The notes beneath the pieces were generated by a model, which made no database searches, had not been told where the DNA came from, and worked only from the letters and a program-made list of their open reading frames with translations. From Massilia sp. IC2-278 (GTDB lineage Bacteria > Pseudomonadota > Gammaproteobacteria > Burkholderiales > Burkholderiaceae_D), in NCBI RefSeq assembly GCF_020708045.1, contig NZ_JAJFES010000013.1, forward strand, positions 1 through 64,000: DNA of 64,000 nt, read 5' to 3'. A program made the translations under genes and the position numbers. Positions 26,319 through 34,831 of this stretch are shown here, piece by piece (positions within the stretch are counted from its first letter, which is position 1; the number at the start of each line of letters is the position of its first letter).

Positions 26319-26927
26319 ATGGCAGTCAGTCTGCGTAAAGGGCAAGGCGTCAGCCTGCGCAAGGAAGAAAACGACCTGTCCCAGATCACCATCGGGCTGG
26401 GCTGGGATGTGGCCGAAGAAAAGCGCGGCTTCCTCGGCTCGCTGTTCGGCGCCAAGCAGGAAGAGTACGACCTGGACGCCATCGCCTTTTTACTCGGCGC
26501 GAACGGCAAGCTGCCCGGCCCGGAAGACGTGGTGTTCTACAACGCCCAGCGCCACGCCAGCGGCGCGCTCTGGCTGACCGGCGACAACCGCACCGGCGAA
26601 GGCGATGGCGACGACGAGCAGATCATCGTGCGCCTCGACCAGCTGCCCGCCAAGTACGAGCGCATCCTGTTCGTGGTGTCGATCTACGAAGGCAAGAGCA
26701 AGCGCCAGGACCTGGGCAAGGTGGCGAACGCCTTTATCCGCGCGGTCGACAACAGGAACAAGGAGATGGTCCGCTTCGACATCAGCGGCGACGCCTCGAT
26801 GGCCGGGCGCTGCTCGCTGACCTTTGCCGAAGTGGTGCGCGACGGCGGCGGCTGGAAGTTCAATGCGATCGGCACGCCGCACGAGACCGACCGCTTCGTC
26901 GACGTCATGCGGCCCTACATGCCATGA
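26319..26927 (+). CDS. TerD-family protein, TerZ-like
   Basis: 202 aa. The start MAVSLRKGQGVSLRK and the insert GFLGSLFGAKQEEYDLDA resemble TerZ, which has a similar GLLGGLFG segment before its DLDA. The calcium loop TGDNRTGEGDGDDE is intact and the protein ends in a TerD-like GGGWKFNAIGTPHETDRF followed by a short extra tail. It lies between two terY genes, 27 bases after the first and overlapping the second by ATGA, so co-translation is likely. Role as a Ca2+-binding partner of the vWA proteins is inferred from the family. Confidence 0.85.
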   Translation: MAVSLRKGQGVSLRKEENDLSQITIGLGWDVAEEKRGFLGSLFGAKQEEYDLDAIAFLLGANGKLPGPEDVVFYNAQRHASGALWLTGDNRTGEGDGDDEQIIVRLDQLPAKYERILFVVSIYEGKSKRQDLGKVANAFIRAVDNRNKEMVRFDISGDASMAGRCSLTFAEVVRDGGGWKFNAIGTPHETDRFVDVMRPYMP

Positions 26928-27565
26928 GCGTACGCCGCCTGCCGGTCTACCTGGCGCTGGACACCTCGGGCTCGATGCGGGGCGAGCCGATCCAGGCCGT
27001 GAACGTCGGCCTGCACGCCCTGCTCGCCTCGCTGCGCCAGAACCCGTTTGCGCTGGAAAGCGCCAGCCTGTGCATCGTCACCTTCGATGCGCGCGTCACC
27101 ACCATCCTGCCGATGACGCCACTGGAAGACATCGTGCTGCCGGAAGTCGTCTGTCCGGACTCCGGCCCGACCTTCCTGGGCGCGGCGCTGCACGCCATCT
27201 GCGACATGCTGGCGCGCGACATCCGCACCTCGACCGTCGACCAGAAAGGCGACTGGCGTCCCCTGCTGTTCGTGATGACCGACGGTAAACCCTCGGACAC
27301 CCAGGATTACCAGGAAGCGATCGTGCGGGTGAAGCAGGCCAACTTCGCCACGGTGGTCGCCTGCGCCGCCGGCCCGAAGAGCGACCCGGCCCAGCTGCGC
27401 CCGCTCACCGACCGCGTGGTCAGCCTCGACACCCTGGACAGCGCCAGCTTCGCCGGCTTCTTCCAGTGGGTGAGTTCGGCGGTCACGGCGGGCAGCGCCA
27501 GCGTCGGCGCGGTCGGCGCACCGGATTTGCCGCCACCGCCGCCCGAAGTGCAGGTCGTATTGTGA
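26924..27565 (+). CDS. TerY-type von Willebrand A protein (second)
   Basis: 213 aa, a single vWA domain paralogous to the first TerY: metal site Asp13 in DTSGSMRGEP, and VMTDGKPSDT. The whole chain follows the first TerY (for example DQKGDWRPLLFVMTDG against DQKGDWKPIVFMMTDG). The last residues LPPPPPEVQVVL repeat the same polyproline tail. It overlaps the TerZ-like gene. The duplication suggests a hetero-oligomer or two alternative partners. Confidence 0.86.
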   Translation: MSVRRLPVYLALDTSGSMRGEPIQAVNVGLHALLASLRQNPFALESASLCIVTFDARVTTILPMTPLEDIVLPEVVCPDSGPTFLGAALHAICDMLARDIRTSTVDQKGDWRPLLFVMTDGKPSDTQDYQEAIVRVKQANFATVVACAAGPKSDPAQLRPLTDRVVSLDTLDSASFAGFFQWVSSAVTAGSASVGAVGAPDLPPPPPEVQVVL

Positions 27566-27590
27566 ACACATAGGCACAGAGGAGAAGCCG

Positions 27591-28637
27591 ATGCGGCGTT
27601 TACCCATCTTCATGCTGCTGGACGTGTCGGAGTCGATGGCCGGCGACAACCTGCGCCAGCTCCAGCACGGCCTCGAGCGGCTGGTGGCCGGCCTGCGCAC
27701 CGACCCGCATGCGCTCGAAACGGTGCACCTGTCGACCATCGCCTTTGCCGGCAAGGCGCGCACGCTGGCGCCGCTGACGGAACTGGCCCACTTCTATCCG
27801 CCGCGGCTGCCGCTGGGCTCGGGCACCTCGCTCGGGCGCGGCATGCAGCACCTGATGGATGAACTCGACCGCAGCATCCAGCCGAACACGCCCGAGCGCA
27901 AGGGCGACTGGCGCCCGGTGATCTACCTGATGACCGACGGTAAACCCACCGACGACATCGAACCGGCCCTGAAGCGCTGGCGCGAGCGCTACGCGGCGCG
28001 CGCCACCCTGGTGGCGATTGCGGTCGGCAAGTTCGCCGCCATCGACGTGCTGCAGCGCTTCACCGACACCGTGCTGCGCCTGGATGCCCAGACCGAGCAG
28101 GACTTCCGGCGTTTCGTCGACTGGGTCACGATGTCGGTCGTGGCCCAGAGCCGCAGCGTGGCCGAGCCGCGCGCCGGCGTGAACCTGGCCAAGATCGACG
28201 AGTCGATCCTGAAAAAGATCGGCGATATCGAGAACGGCCTGAACGTCGACGAAGACCTGGTGGTCCTGACCGGCCGCTGCCAGAACAACCGCCTGCCCTA
28301 CCTGATGCGCTACGAGCGGGTGCCGGCCGCCGCCCGCACCCGCCAGTTCGGAATGGCGCTCGACCTCTACCAGCTGGCCGGCGTGTTTGCGCTGGAAGCC
28401 GACTACGACGCGCTGTCCGACGACCGCGCCCTGGTGCGCACGGTCAGCACCGACGCCCTGATCGGCTCGCCGGGCTGCCCCCACTGCGGCAACCCGACCG
28501 CCTTTGCCATGTGCAGCTGCGGCGCCCTGATGTGCATCCGCGGCAGCGGCCCGGCGCTATGCCCGAGCTGCGACCGCGAATGCGATTTCGGCGAATGCAG
28601 CGGCGACGGTTTCGACGTCGCGCGTTCGCGCGGCTAG
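27591..28637 (+). CDS. TerY-type vWA protein with C-terminal zinc-binding domain
   Basis: 348 aa. Residues 1-190 are a vWA domain with the metal motif Asp11 in DVSESMAG and LMTDGKPTDD. After a linker, residues about 215-348 form the TerY-C type region ending in a cysteine cluster (CPHCGNPTAFAMCSCG, then CPSCDREC) expected to bind zinc. In published descriptions of ter systems (Anantharaman, Iyer and Aravind) this TerY form is encoded with a PP2C phosphatase and a kinase, exactly the next two genes here. It lacks the polyproline tail of its two paralogues. Confidence 0.87.
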   Translation: MRRLPIFMLLDVSESMAGDNLRQLQHGLERLVAGLRTDPHALETVHLSTIAFAGKARTLAPLTELAHFYPPRLPLGSGTSLGRGMQHLMDELDRSIQPNTPERKGDWRPVIYLMTDGKPTDDIEPALKRWRERYAARATLVAIAVGKFAAIDVLQRFTDTVLRLDAQTEQDFRRFVDWVTMSVVAQSRSVAEPRAGVNLAKIDESILKKIGDIENGLNVDEDLVVLTGRCQNNRLPYLMRYERVPAAARTRQFGMALDLYQLAGVFALEADYDALSDDRALVRTVSTDALIGSPGCPHCGNPTAFAMCSCGALMCIRGSGPALCPSCDRECDFGECSGDGFDVARSRG

Positions 28638-28650
28638 GAGAACCTTCACG

Positions 28651-30462
28651 ATGGACCACAGTCTGCAGTCCTATGCGCGCGCCTACATCCTGCGTGCGCG
28701 CACCGAACTCGATCCCGGACGGGTCGACGAGTACGTGGCGAGCGAGGCGTTCAGGAACCTGGCGAACAAGTTCGCCGAAAAGATCGACCTGTCGCTGAAT
28801 GCCTACCTCGGTGCGGCGCCGCCGCGGCCGGCGCCGGATGTCGGGGCACGCGCAGGCGTGCAGCCGGCCGCCGCGCAGCCGGCGAAGAAGATGCCGTTTG
28901 CCGAACTGACGCCGACACCGGCGCCGGTGCCTGCTGCCCGTACGGCCCCTGCGGCGACCGATGCCAAGCGCGGCGCCGCCATGCAGGGCGATGCCGGCAG
29001 GCCGGCGCCGGCCGCCGTGCCGCCGGCTCTTCCGCCTGCACCTCCCCTGCCTGCGATGCCCTTGACTCCGCCCATGCCGCCTACCCCACCGATGCCGCCG
29101 ACGCCGCCCATGCCTCCTGTTCCGCCTTTGGCCGCCGCGCCTGCGCCTGCACCTGCTTCACCTGCTGCGCCTGCCTCGCCGCCCCCTGCTCCAGCCGCGG
29201 CCCAGCCTGAACCGGCCCCGGCACCCGTCCAGCCGCCGCAGCCCGACCTGCCCGACGCCGTTTTCCGCCTCCCGAACGCACGCGCCGGCAGCAGCTACGC
29301 GCACCGGCTCGCGCCAGCCGACGGCGAGGCGATCGTCTTCGAGGCCGTGCTGGTGCCCGAAGGCCTGGGCTGCAGCGCCGACCTGGCCAGCGGCACTGTC
29401 GCCGGCACGCCGGCCGCGGCCGGCGACTACACGCTGACGGTGCGCTACCACTACGCGCGCCAGCCGGCCCGCACGCGCCAAGCCCTGGTGCCGCTCGCCG
29501 TCATCCCCGACCCGCGCTCGATGTGGAAGAACCTGCCCTCGGACAAGACGGACCCGTACTACAAGGAAGACGAAGCCTGCGCCGGCATCGCCGGCAAGGA
29601 TTACCGGATCGCCGCCGCCAGCAAGCGCGGACGCTCGCATGCGCACGTGGGGAGCTTCCGCGACGACGACTTCCGCATCGACTGCCAGGCCGCCGGCGGC
29701 TGGCACATCGCCGCCGTGGCCGATGGCGCCGGCAGCGCGCGTTACTCGCGGCGCGGCGCCGAGATCGTGTGCGAAGAAGCGCGCAGGCGCATCCTCGCCA
29801 GCCTGAGCGACAGCACCAGCGCCCAGATCGACGCCGCCGCCCAGGCCTATGCCGCATCCGGCGCGCTGCCGCCCGAGGAAAGGGCCGCCGTCGCCGACGA
29901 ACTGCACACCCACCTGTCGCGCGTGGTCGGGAATGCCGCCTATTACGCGGCCCTCGCCATCCACGGCGAAGTCTCGGCACGCCCCGAACTGGGCGGCGCC
30001 TTCAAGGATTATTCGAGCACGGCGCTGATCGCCATCTGCAAGCGCTACCCCTTCGGCACCCTGTGCGCGGCCTACTGGGTCGGCGACGGCGCGGTCGGCG
30101 TCTACAGCCGGCGCGACGGCATCACCCTGCTCGGCGAAGTGGACAGCGGCGAGTTCTCCGGCCAGACGCGCTTCCTCGACAACGCGGCGGTGGACCACGC
30201 CATGCTGCGCAAGCGCACCCGCTTCGCCCTGGCCGAGGACATGACGGCGCTGGTGCTGATGACCGACGGCGTCTCCGACGCCAAGTTCGATACCGAAGCC
30301 CGGCTCGGGCGCGACGCCGACTGGCACGCCTTCTGGGAAGAGCTCGACCGCGCCGCCGGCTTCGGCGCCCAGGCGCCGGATGCCGAACGCAGGCTGCTCG
30401 ACTGGCTCGACTTCTGGTCCCAGGGTAACCACGACGACCGCACCATCGCCGTCATCTACTGA
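28651..30462 (+). CDS. PP2C-family phosphatase with Pro-rich linker and Ig-like domain
   Basis: 603 aa. Residues 1-55 are a small helical segment. Residues about 57-200 are a Pro/Ala linker holding TPPMPP-type repeats near 139-158. Residues about 203-285 look like an Ig-like (He_PIG) fold, with SGTVAGTPAAAGDYTLTV. Residues about 310-603 are a PP2C phosphatase: VADGAGSARYS carries a metal-binding Asp, with VLMTDGVSDAKF and the closing GNHDDRTIAVIY. PP2C enzymes remove phosphate from Ser/Thr using Mn/Mg. It sits between TerY-ZnR and the kinase (13 and 14 bases), making the phosphatase of a TerY-phosphatase-kinase triad. He_PIG domains are usually extracellular, so one in a protein without a signal is unusual. 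Confidence 0.85.
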   Translation: MDHSLQSYARAYILRARTELDPGRVDEYVASEAFRNLANKFAEKIDLSLNAYLGAAPPRPAPDVGARAGVQPAAAQPAKKMPFAELTPTPAPVPAARTAPAATDAKRGAAMQGDAGRPAPAAVPPALPPAPPLPAMPLTPPMPPTPPMPPTPPMPPVPPLAAAPAPAPASPAAPASPPPAPAAAQPEPAPAPVQPPQPDLPDAVFRLPNARAGSSYAHRLAPADGEAIVFEAVLVPEGLGCSADLASGTVAGTPAAAGDYTLTVRYHYARQPARTRQALVPLAVIPDPRSMWKNLPSDKTDPYYKEDEACAGIAGKDYRIAAASKRGRSHAHVGSFRDDDFRIDCQAAGGWHIAAVADGAGSARYSRRGAEIVCEEARRRILASLSDSTSAQIDAAAQAYAASGALPPEERAAVADELHTHLSRVVGNAAYYAALAIHGEVSARPELGGAFKDYSSTALIAICKRYPFGTLCAAYWVGDGAVGVYSRRDGITLLGEVDSGEFSGQTRFLDNAAVDHAMLRKRTRFALAEDMTALVLMTDGVSDAKFDTEARLGRDADWHAFWEELDRAAGFGAQAPDAERRLLDWLDFWSQGNHDDRTIAVIY

Positions 30463-30476
30463 TCGAGACAAGACCC

Positions 30477-31976
30477 ATGGCAAACACTGTCACCCTGAGC
30501 GCGGCCGACGGCAGCACCGTCCAGTTCATCGACGAAGTCAAGGCTTCCGGCGGCATGAAGGACGTCTACTTTTCCCCGAACCGGGACTACGTCGTGGCCT
30601 TCTTCCGCGGCAGCGCCGACGCCGCCACGCGCGAGCGCCTGTCGGTCATCACCACCGTCTACCGCGACCGCATCTTCAACCAGATCGGCGGCGACTACTG
30701 GAAGAACCTGTTCTGCTGGCCGACCGCGATGGTCGAGCACAACGGGCGGCTGGGCGTGGTCGTGCCCTTCTATGCGCCGGAATTCTTCTTCAAGCATGGC
30801 TCGCGCAACAACGACATGCTGGCAATTAAAGGGCGCGAAAAGGAAGGCAAGTGGTTCGCCTCGCCTTCGAACCGCAACAAGTTCATCGACCAGCGCGAAC
30901 TCGGCAACTGGATGCTGCAGATTAAGCTGTGCCTGCAGATCGCGCGCGCCGTGCGCCGCATGCACTCGGCCGGCCTGGCGCACTCGGACCTCAGCTACCG
31001 CAACGTGCTGATCGACCCGTCCACCGGGCGCGCCTGCCTGATCGACATCGACGGCCTGGTCGTGCCCGGCAAGTACCCGCCCGACGTGGTCGGCACGCCG
31101 GATTTCATCGCCCCCGAATGCGTGGCCACGGCACATCTGCCGCGCGACGACCCACAGCGCAAGCTGCCCTCGATCGCCACCGACCGCCACGCGCTGGCGG
31201 TGCTGGTCTACATGTACCTGCTGCTGCGCCATCCGCTGCGCGGCGACAAGGTGCACGACCTGAACGACCCGCAGCGCGACGAGGAACTGTCGATGGGCGA
31301 GCGCGCGCTGTTCGTCGAGCACCCGGCGGACGCCTCGAACCGCATCAAGCTGGCCAACGTCAAGCCCTCGGAACTACCGTGGAAGGATACGGCGAAGCTG
31401 CCGTTCGGGATCGTCGGCCCCTATCTGGGCGAGCTGTTCACCAAGGCCTTCATCGACGGCCTGCACAACCCCAGCCTGCGCCCCAGCGCCGACGACTGGG
31501 AAACCGCGCTGGTGAAAACCGTCGACCTGCTCCAGCCCTGCCCGAACTTCGCCTGCGAACAGGGCTGGTACGTATTCGACAACAAGGCCAGGCCGCGCTG
31601 CCCGTTCTGCGGCACCGCCTTCTCGGGGCCGCTGCCGGTGCTGAATTTGTATTCGTCGCAGCGCGAAGGCAGCTTCCGGCCCGACAACCACCGCCTGATG
31701 GTGTACTCCGGCCAGTCGCTGTTCCAATGGCATACCAACCGCAACATCGTCCCCAACGAAAAGATCACCGAGACCCAGAAAAAGCGCGTCGGCTACTTCG
31801 TGCTGCACCAGGGGACCTGGTTCCTGGTGAACGAGGGGATGCCGGAATTGATGGAGCTGCCGGCCAAGACGCCGGTGCCGATCGGCGGCAAGGTGGCGCT
31901 CGAGGACGGCAAGCAGCTGCTGATGTCGCGCGAGCCGGGCGGCCGGCTGGTGGTGGTGCAGATGGCCAATCAGTAG
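30477..31976 (+). CDS. Ter-associated protein kinase with zinc ribbon
   Basis: 499 aa. The kinase core has the catalytic loop HSDLSYRN at residues 169-176 (for HRDxxxxN) and DIDG at 190-193 in place of DFG, followed by an activation segment with GTPDFIAPE. The N-lobe is divergent: around residues 22-45 there is GGMKDVYF and then VVAFFR, so the usual VAIK lysine is not obvious. A zinc ribbon (C355, C360, C375, C378) follows, then about 110 residues of beta-rich C-domain. It is last in the ter operon, convergent with the SRAP gene. Activity seems likely because the catalytic Asp and Asn are kept, but the missing lysine leaves doubt. Confidence 0.82.
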   Translation: MANTVTLSAADGSTVQFIDEVKASGGMKDVYFSPNRDYVVAFFRGSADAATRERLSVITTVYRDRIFNQIGGDYWKNLFCWPTAMVEHNGRLGVVVPFYAPEFFFKHGSRNNDMLAIKGREKEGKWFASPSNRNKFIDQRELGNWMLQIKLCLQIARAVRRMHSAGLAHSDLSYRNVLIDPSTGRACLIDIDGLVVPGKYPPDVVGTPDFIAPECVATAHLPRDDPQRKLPSIATDRHALAVLVYMYLLLRHPLRGDKVHDLNDPQRDEELSMGERALFVEHPADASNRIKLANVKPSELPWKDTAKLPFGIVGPYLGELFTKAFIDGLHNPSLRPSADDWETALVKTVDLLQPCPNFACEQGWYVFDNKARPRCPFCGTAFSGPLPVLNLYSSQREGSFRPDNHRLMVYSGQSLFQWHTNRNIVPNEKITETQKKRVGYFVLHQGTWFLVNEGMPELMELPAKTPVPIGGKVALEDGKQLLMSREPGGRLVVVQMANQ

Positions 31977-31990
31977 GCGGCTGCCCTCGG

Positions 31991-32680
31991 TCAGAACAGT
32001 TCGAGATTCGGCGACGGCTCGGGCGGTTTGCGCCGCACCGGCGCCGGCGCCGCCGGCCAGTCGCGCATGCGCTCGGCGGGATAGTGGCGCAAGAAGGAAT
32101 GGGCCATGTCCATGCTGCGGCAGGACAGCCAATCCTCGACCTCCTCATGCGGCAGGATCACCAGCGAGCGTTTTTCGTCGCCGGGCTTGTGCATGCGGTT
32201 CATCAGCGGGTGATCGTCGGCGTTGATCGTGATCTGGGTGAACGAGGACGCAACGCCCCCATCGGGCTCGGGCCAGTCGCGCCACAGCCCGGCCACGTAG
32301 AACAGCGATTCATCAGCCATGCCGATCGCATGGCGCACGGCGCGCCCGGTTTCGTAGCAGGGCTCGTAGAACCAGGCCATCGGCACCGCGCACAGTTGCA
32401 GGCGGCGCCAGGCCGGCGCAAACGAACGGCGCTCGACCAGCGATTCGGCGCGCGCGTTCATGGTGTCGAAGGGTTTCACGTCCGGCGGGATCTGGCGCCG
32501 CGGGACCATGCCGTAGGTGGCCAGCAATGCTTCCGGACGGCCGCTTGCGCCGCGGCGAACGATCGGCGCCAGGTAATCCTTCCAGGTCTCTTCGGGCCAG
32601 CGCCAGTCGGCGGGCAGTTCGCTGAAGGCGCCGATCGAGCCGAACTGCTCGGGCGTGGGCGGACGGTAGTTGACGCACAT
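31991..32680 (-). CDS. SOS-response-associated peptidase (SRAP/YedK family)
   Basis: 229 aa. SRAP proteins crosslink through Cys2 to abasic sites in single-stranded DNA and protect them. The Cys directly after Met (MCVNYRPP) is present, as are MNARAESL and the HPLMNRMHKPGDEKR block with the catalytic His. Length is typical. It lies 12 bases downstream of an ABM gene on the same strand and is convergent with the ter kinase. There is no sign it belongs to the ter module beyond position. Confidence 0.9.
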   Translation of the reverse strand: MCVNYRPPTPEQFGSIGAFSELPADWRWPEETWKDYLAPIVRRGASGRPEALLATYGMVPRRQIPPDVKPFDTMNARAESLVERRSFAPAWRRLQLCAVPMAWFYEPCYETGRAVRHAIGMADESLFYVAGLWRDWPEPDGGVASSFTQITINADDHPLMNRMHKPGDEKRSLVILPHEEVEDWLSCRSMDMAHSFLRHYPAERMRDWPAAPAPVRRKPPEPSPNLELF

Positions 32681-32692
32681 GGTGAACCCGCC

Positions 32693-32992
32693 TCAGAAAC
32701 CTTCGAGCACCGTTTCCAGGTGGCTGACGTTCGGCGCGCCATCGAAGCAATGGCCGACCAGGCGGCGCCACTCCTGGAAATCCTCGCTGCCGCGGAAGTG
32801 GACGTTGTGGTCCTCTACCGTTGCCCAGCGCACCAGCAGGCGGTAGGCGCGCGGGTTTTCCACGCCGCGTTCCAGCCACATGCCGTGGCAGCCACGCGCG
32901 CGCTGGAACAGCGGCGTCGCCTGGCGCACGCCGGCTTCGAATTCGGCTACCATGCCTTCCTTGATCAACAGCTCCGCACTCTCGATTACCAT
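32693..32992 (-). CDS. Antibiotic biosynthesis monooxygenase (ABM) domain protein
   Basis: 99 aa, a single small ferredoxin-like ABM fold (IESAELLIKEGMVAEFEAGV, then RGCHGMWLERGVENP and RWATVEDHNVHFRGSEDFQEW). Proteins of this family range from heme or quinone oxygenases to simple dimeric binding proteins; the specific role is not readable. Same strand as and immediately upstream of the SRAP gene, so they may be one transcript. Confidence 0.78.
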   Translation of the reverse strand: MVIESAELLIKEGMVAEFEAGVRQATPLFQRARGCHGMWLERGVENPRAYRLLVRWATVEDHNVHFRGSEDFQEWRRLVGHCFDGAPNVSHLETVLEGF

Positions 32993-33056
32993 CTATCTCT
33001 CTCTTTAGAAAAAAGGCCGGTTCGCGCCGTCATGCCCTTCAGTTCAACAGTGCTCC

Positions 33057-33199
33057 GTAGGGTGGACTCCCGAGTCCACGCGGTCATGCCTTTGCGCACT
33101 GCGGTGCTTGCGAACATCGTTGCAGAATGCATTCCAGGGCCAGGGTACGCGTTTCGATATGCCACGGTGGTACCGCGTGGACTCGGGAGTCCACCCTAC
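33057..33199. repeat. REPIN-like inverted repeat doublet
   Basis: A 27-bp sequence at 33057-33083 (begins GTAGGGTGGACTCCCGAGTC) is repeated as its exact reverse complement at 33173-33199, with 89 bp between. Each arm contains an 18-bp palindrome. Two inverted palindromic repeats of this size and spacing fit REP doublets (REPINs) mobilised by RAYT transposases. No RAYT gene is in the window. A related element is at 9322-9392. No gene lies in 32993-33292. Confidence 0.7.
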
Positions 33200-33254
33200 C
33201 GGCTTTCATTGGAAGCGCCGCATGCTCGCGCACCATGTTCTCTCTCCTGAATTG

Positions 33255-33279
33255 AAAAAGGCCGGTTCGCACCGGCCTT
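33255..33279 (-). terminator. Rho-independent terminator after aldehyde dehydrogenase
   Basis: On the minus strand AAGGCCGGT and ACCGGCCTT pair across a short loop and are followed by a T run, shortly after the aldehyde dehydrogenase stop at 33293. Confidence 0.85.
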
Positions 33280-33292
33280 CGTGACGGACGGC

Positions 33293-34738
33293 TCAGACGC
33301 CGACCATCGACACCGCCTTGGTGTTCAGGTAAGACTCCAGCGCCTCCGGGCCGCCTTCCGAACCGTAGCCCGAATCCTTGATGCCGCCGAACGGCAGCTC
33401 GGCGCTTGGCGTAGCCGGCTGGTTAATCCACAGCATACCGACTTCGACGCGGTTCATCAGCAGTTGCGCGTTCTTGATCGAGCGCGTGAAGGCATAACCG
33501 GCCAGGCCGTACGGCAGGCGGTTCGCTTCCGCAATCGCGTCTTCCAGGCTGTCGAAACCGCGGATCGCGGCCACCGGACCGAAGGGCTCGTCGTTGAATA
33601 CGCTCGCTTCCAGCGGCACGTCGGACAGGATGGTCGGCGAGAAGAAGTTGCCGGTTTCGCCGACGCGCTTGCCGCCCAGCGACACGGTAGCGCCCTTGGC
33701 CTGCGCATCTTCCACTACCTTGGCCATGGCCGTCAGGCGGCGTGCGTTGGCGAGTGGCCCCAGGGTCGTGCCCTCTTGCAGGCCGTCGCCCAATTTGAGG
33801 CCTTCGGCGTGCTGCACGAAGGCGCGGGTGAATTCTTCCTTGATCGCGTTGTGCACCAGGAAGCGCGTCGGCGAAATGCACACCTGGCCCGCGTTGCGGA
33901 ACTTGGCGGCGCCGGCGGCTTTCACGGCCAGGGCGACGTCGGCATCCTCGGCGATGATCACCGGCGCGTGCCCGCCCAGTTCCATGGTGGCGCGCTTCAT
34001 GTGGGCGCCGGCGAGGGCAGCAAGCTGCTTGCCGACCGGGGTCGAGCCGGTGAAGGTGACCTTGCGGATGACCGGATGCGGGATCAGGTAGCCCGAGATT
34101 TCGGCCGGGTCGCCGAACACCAGGCCGACCACGCCCGGCGGCACGCCGGCGTCGACGAAGCACTGCAGCAGCGCGGCCGGCGAGGCCGGGGTTTCTTCCG
34201 GCGCCTTGCACAGGAACGAGCAGCCGGTGGCCAGCGCGGCGGACAATTTGCGCACGATCTGGTTGATCGGGAAGTTCCACGGGGTGAAGGCGGCGACCGG
34301 GCCGACCGGTTCCTTCAGCACCAGTTGCTGGGCTTTCGGGTTGCGCGACGGGACGATGCGGCCATACACGCGCATGCCTTCGGCAGCGAACCAGTCGATG
34401 ATCTCGGCGCCGGCCAGGGCCTCGCCCTTGGCTTCGACCAGGGGCTTGCCCTGTTCCTGGGTCAGCAGGCGGGCGATGTCGCCGGCGCGTTCGCGCAGCA
34501 GGTTGGCGGCGCGGCGCATGGTAGCGGCGCGCTCGGCGGCCGGCACGTCGCGCCAGGTTTCAAAACCCTTCTGGGCGGCGGCCAGGGCGCGGTCCAGGTC
34601 GGCGATCGATGCATGCGCCACCGTGCCGATTTCCTGTCCCGTTGCCGGGTTCAGTACCGGGATGGTCTTGCCGCCGGTGGCATCTAACCACTCGTTGGCG
34701 ATGAGGAGGCGGGTGTCGGGATAGCTGGACGTGGTCAT
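33293..34738 (-). CDS. NAD(P)-dependent aldehyde dehydrogenase (semialdehyde dehydrogenase type)
   Basis: 481 aa ALDH superfamily enzyme. Active-site features are present: ELGGHAP with the general-base Glu, NAGQVC with the catalytic Cys, FTPWNFP for cofactor binding, and FGPVAAI. The overall sequence fits the succinate-semialdehyde dehydrogenase (GabD-like) group, which also includes alpha-ketoglutarate-semialdehyde dehydrogenases. The latter reaction would complete the oxidative galacturonate route that starts with udh and garD 28 kb away, so both roles are possible. The gene stands alone with its own terminator. Confidence 0.85.
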   Translation of the reverse strand: MTTSSYPDTRLLIANEWLDATGGKTIPVLNPATGQEIGTVAHASIADLDRALAAAQKGFETWRDVPAAERAATMRRAANLLRERAGDIARLLTQEQGKPLVEAKGEALAGAEIIDWFAAEGMRVYGRIVPSRNPKAQQLVLKEPVGPVAAFTPWNFPINQIVRKLSAALATGCSFLCKAPEETPASPAALLQCFVDAGVPPGVVGLVFGDPAEISGYLIPHPVIRKVTFTGSTPVGKQLAALAGAHMKRATMELGGHAPVIIAEDADVALAVKAAGAAKFRNAGQVCISPTRFLVHNAIKEEFTRAFVQHAEGLKLGDGLQEGTTLGPLANARRLTAMAKVVEDAQAKGATVSLGGKRVGETGNFFSPTILSDVPLEASVFNDEPFGPVAAIRGFDSLEDAIAEANRLPYGLAGYAFTRSIKNAQLLMNRVEVGMLWINQPATPSAELPFGGIKDSGYGSEGGPEALESYLNTKAVSMVGV

Positions 34739-34831
34739 GGCATGTCAATCCTGTGGTGGTTGAGACAAACATGATAACCGCTCTGCGCGCGGCGTGCAGG
34801 CGCGGCTGCGGGCCAGCCCCTGCACGGCCCG

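Noticed and set aside
29060..29130. Possible CRISPR-like or microsatellite array
   Set aside because: The periodic DNA encodes the in-frame TPPMPP linker of the PP2C protein; no spacer structure exists.
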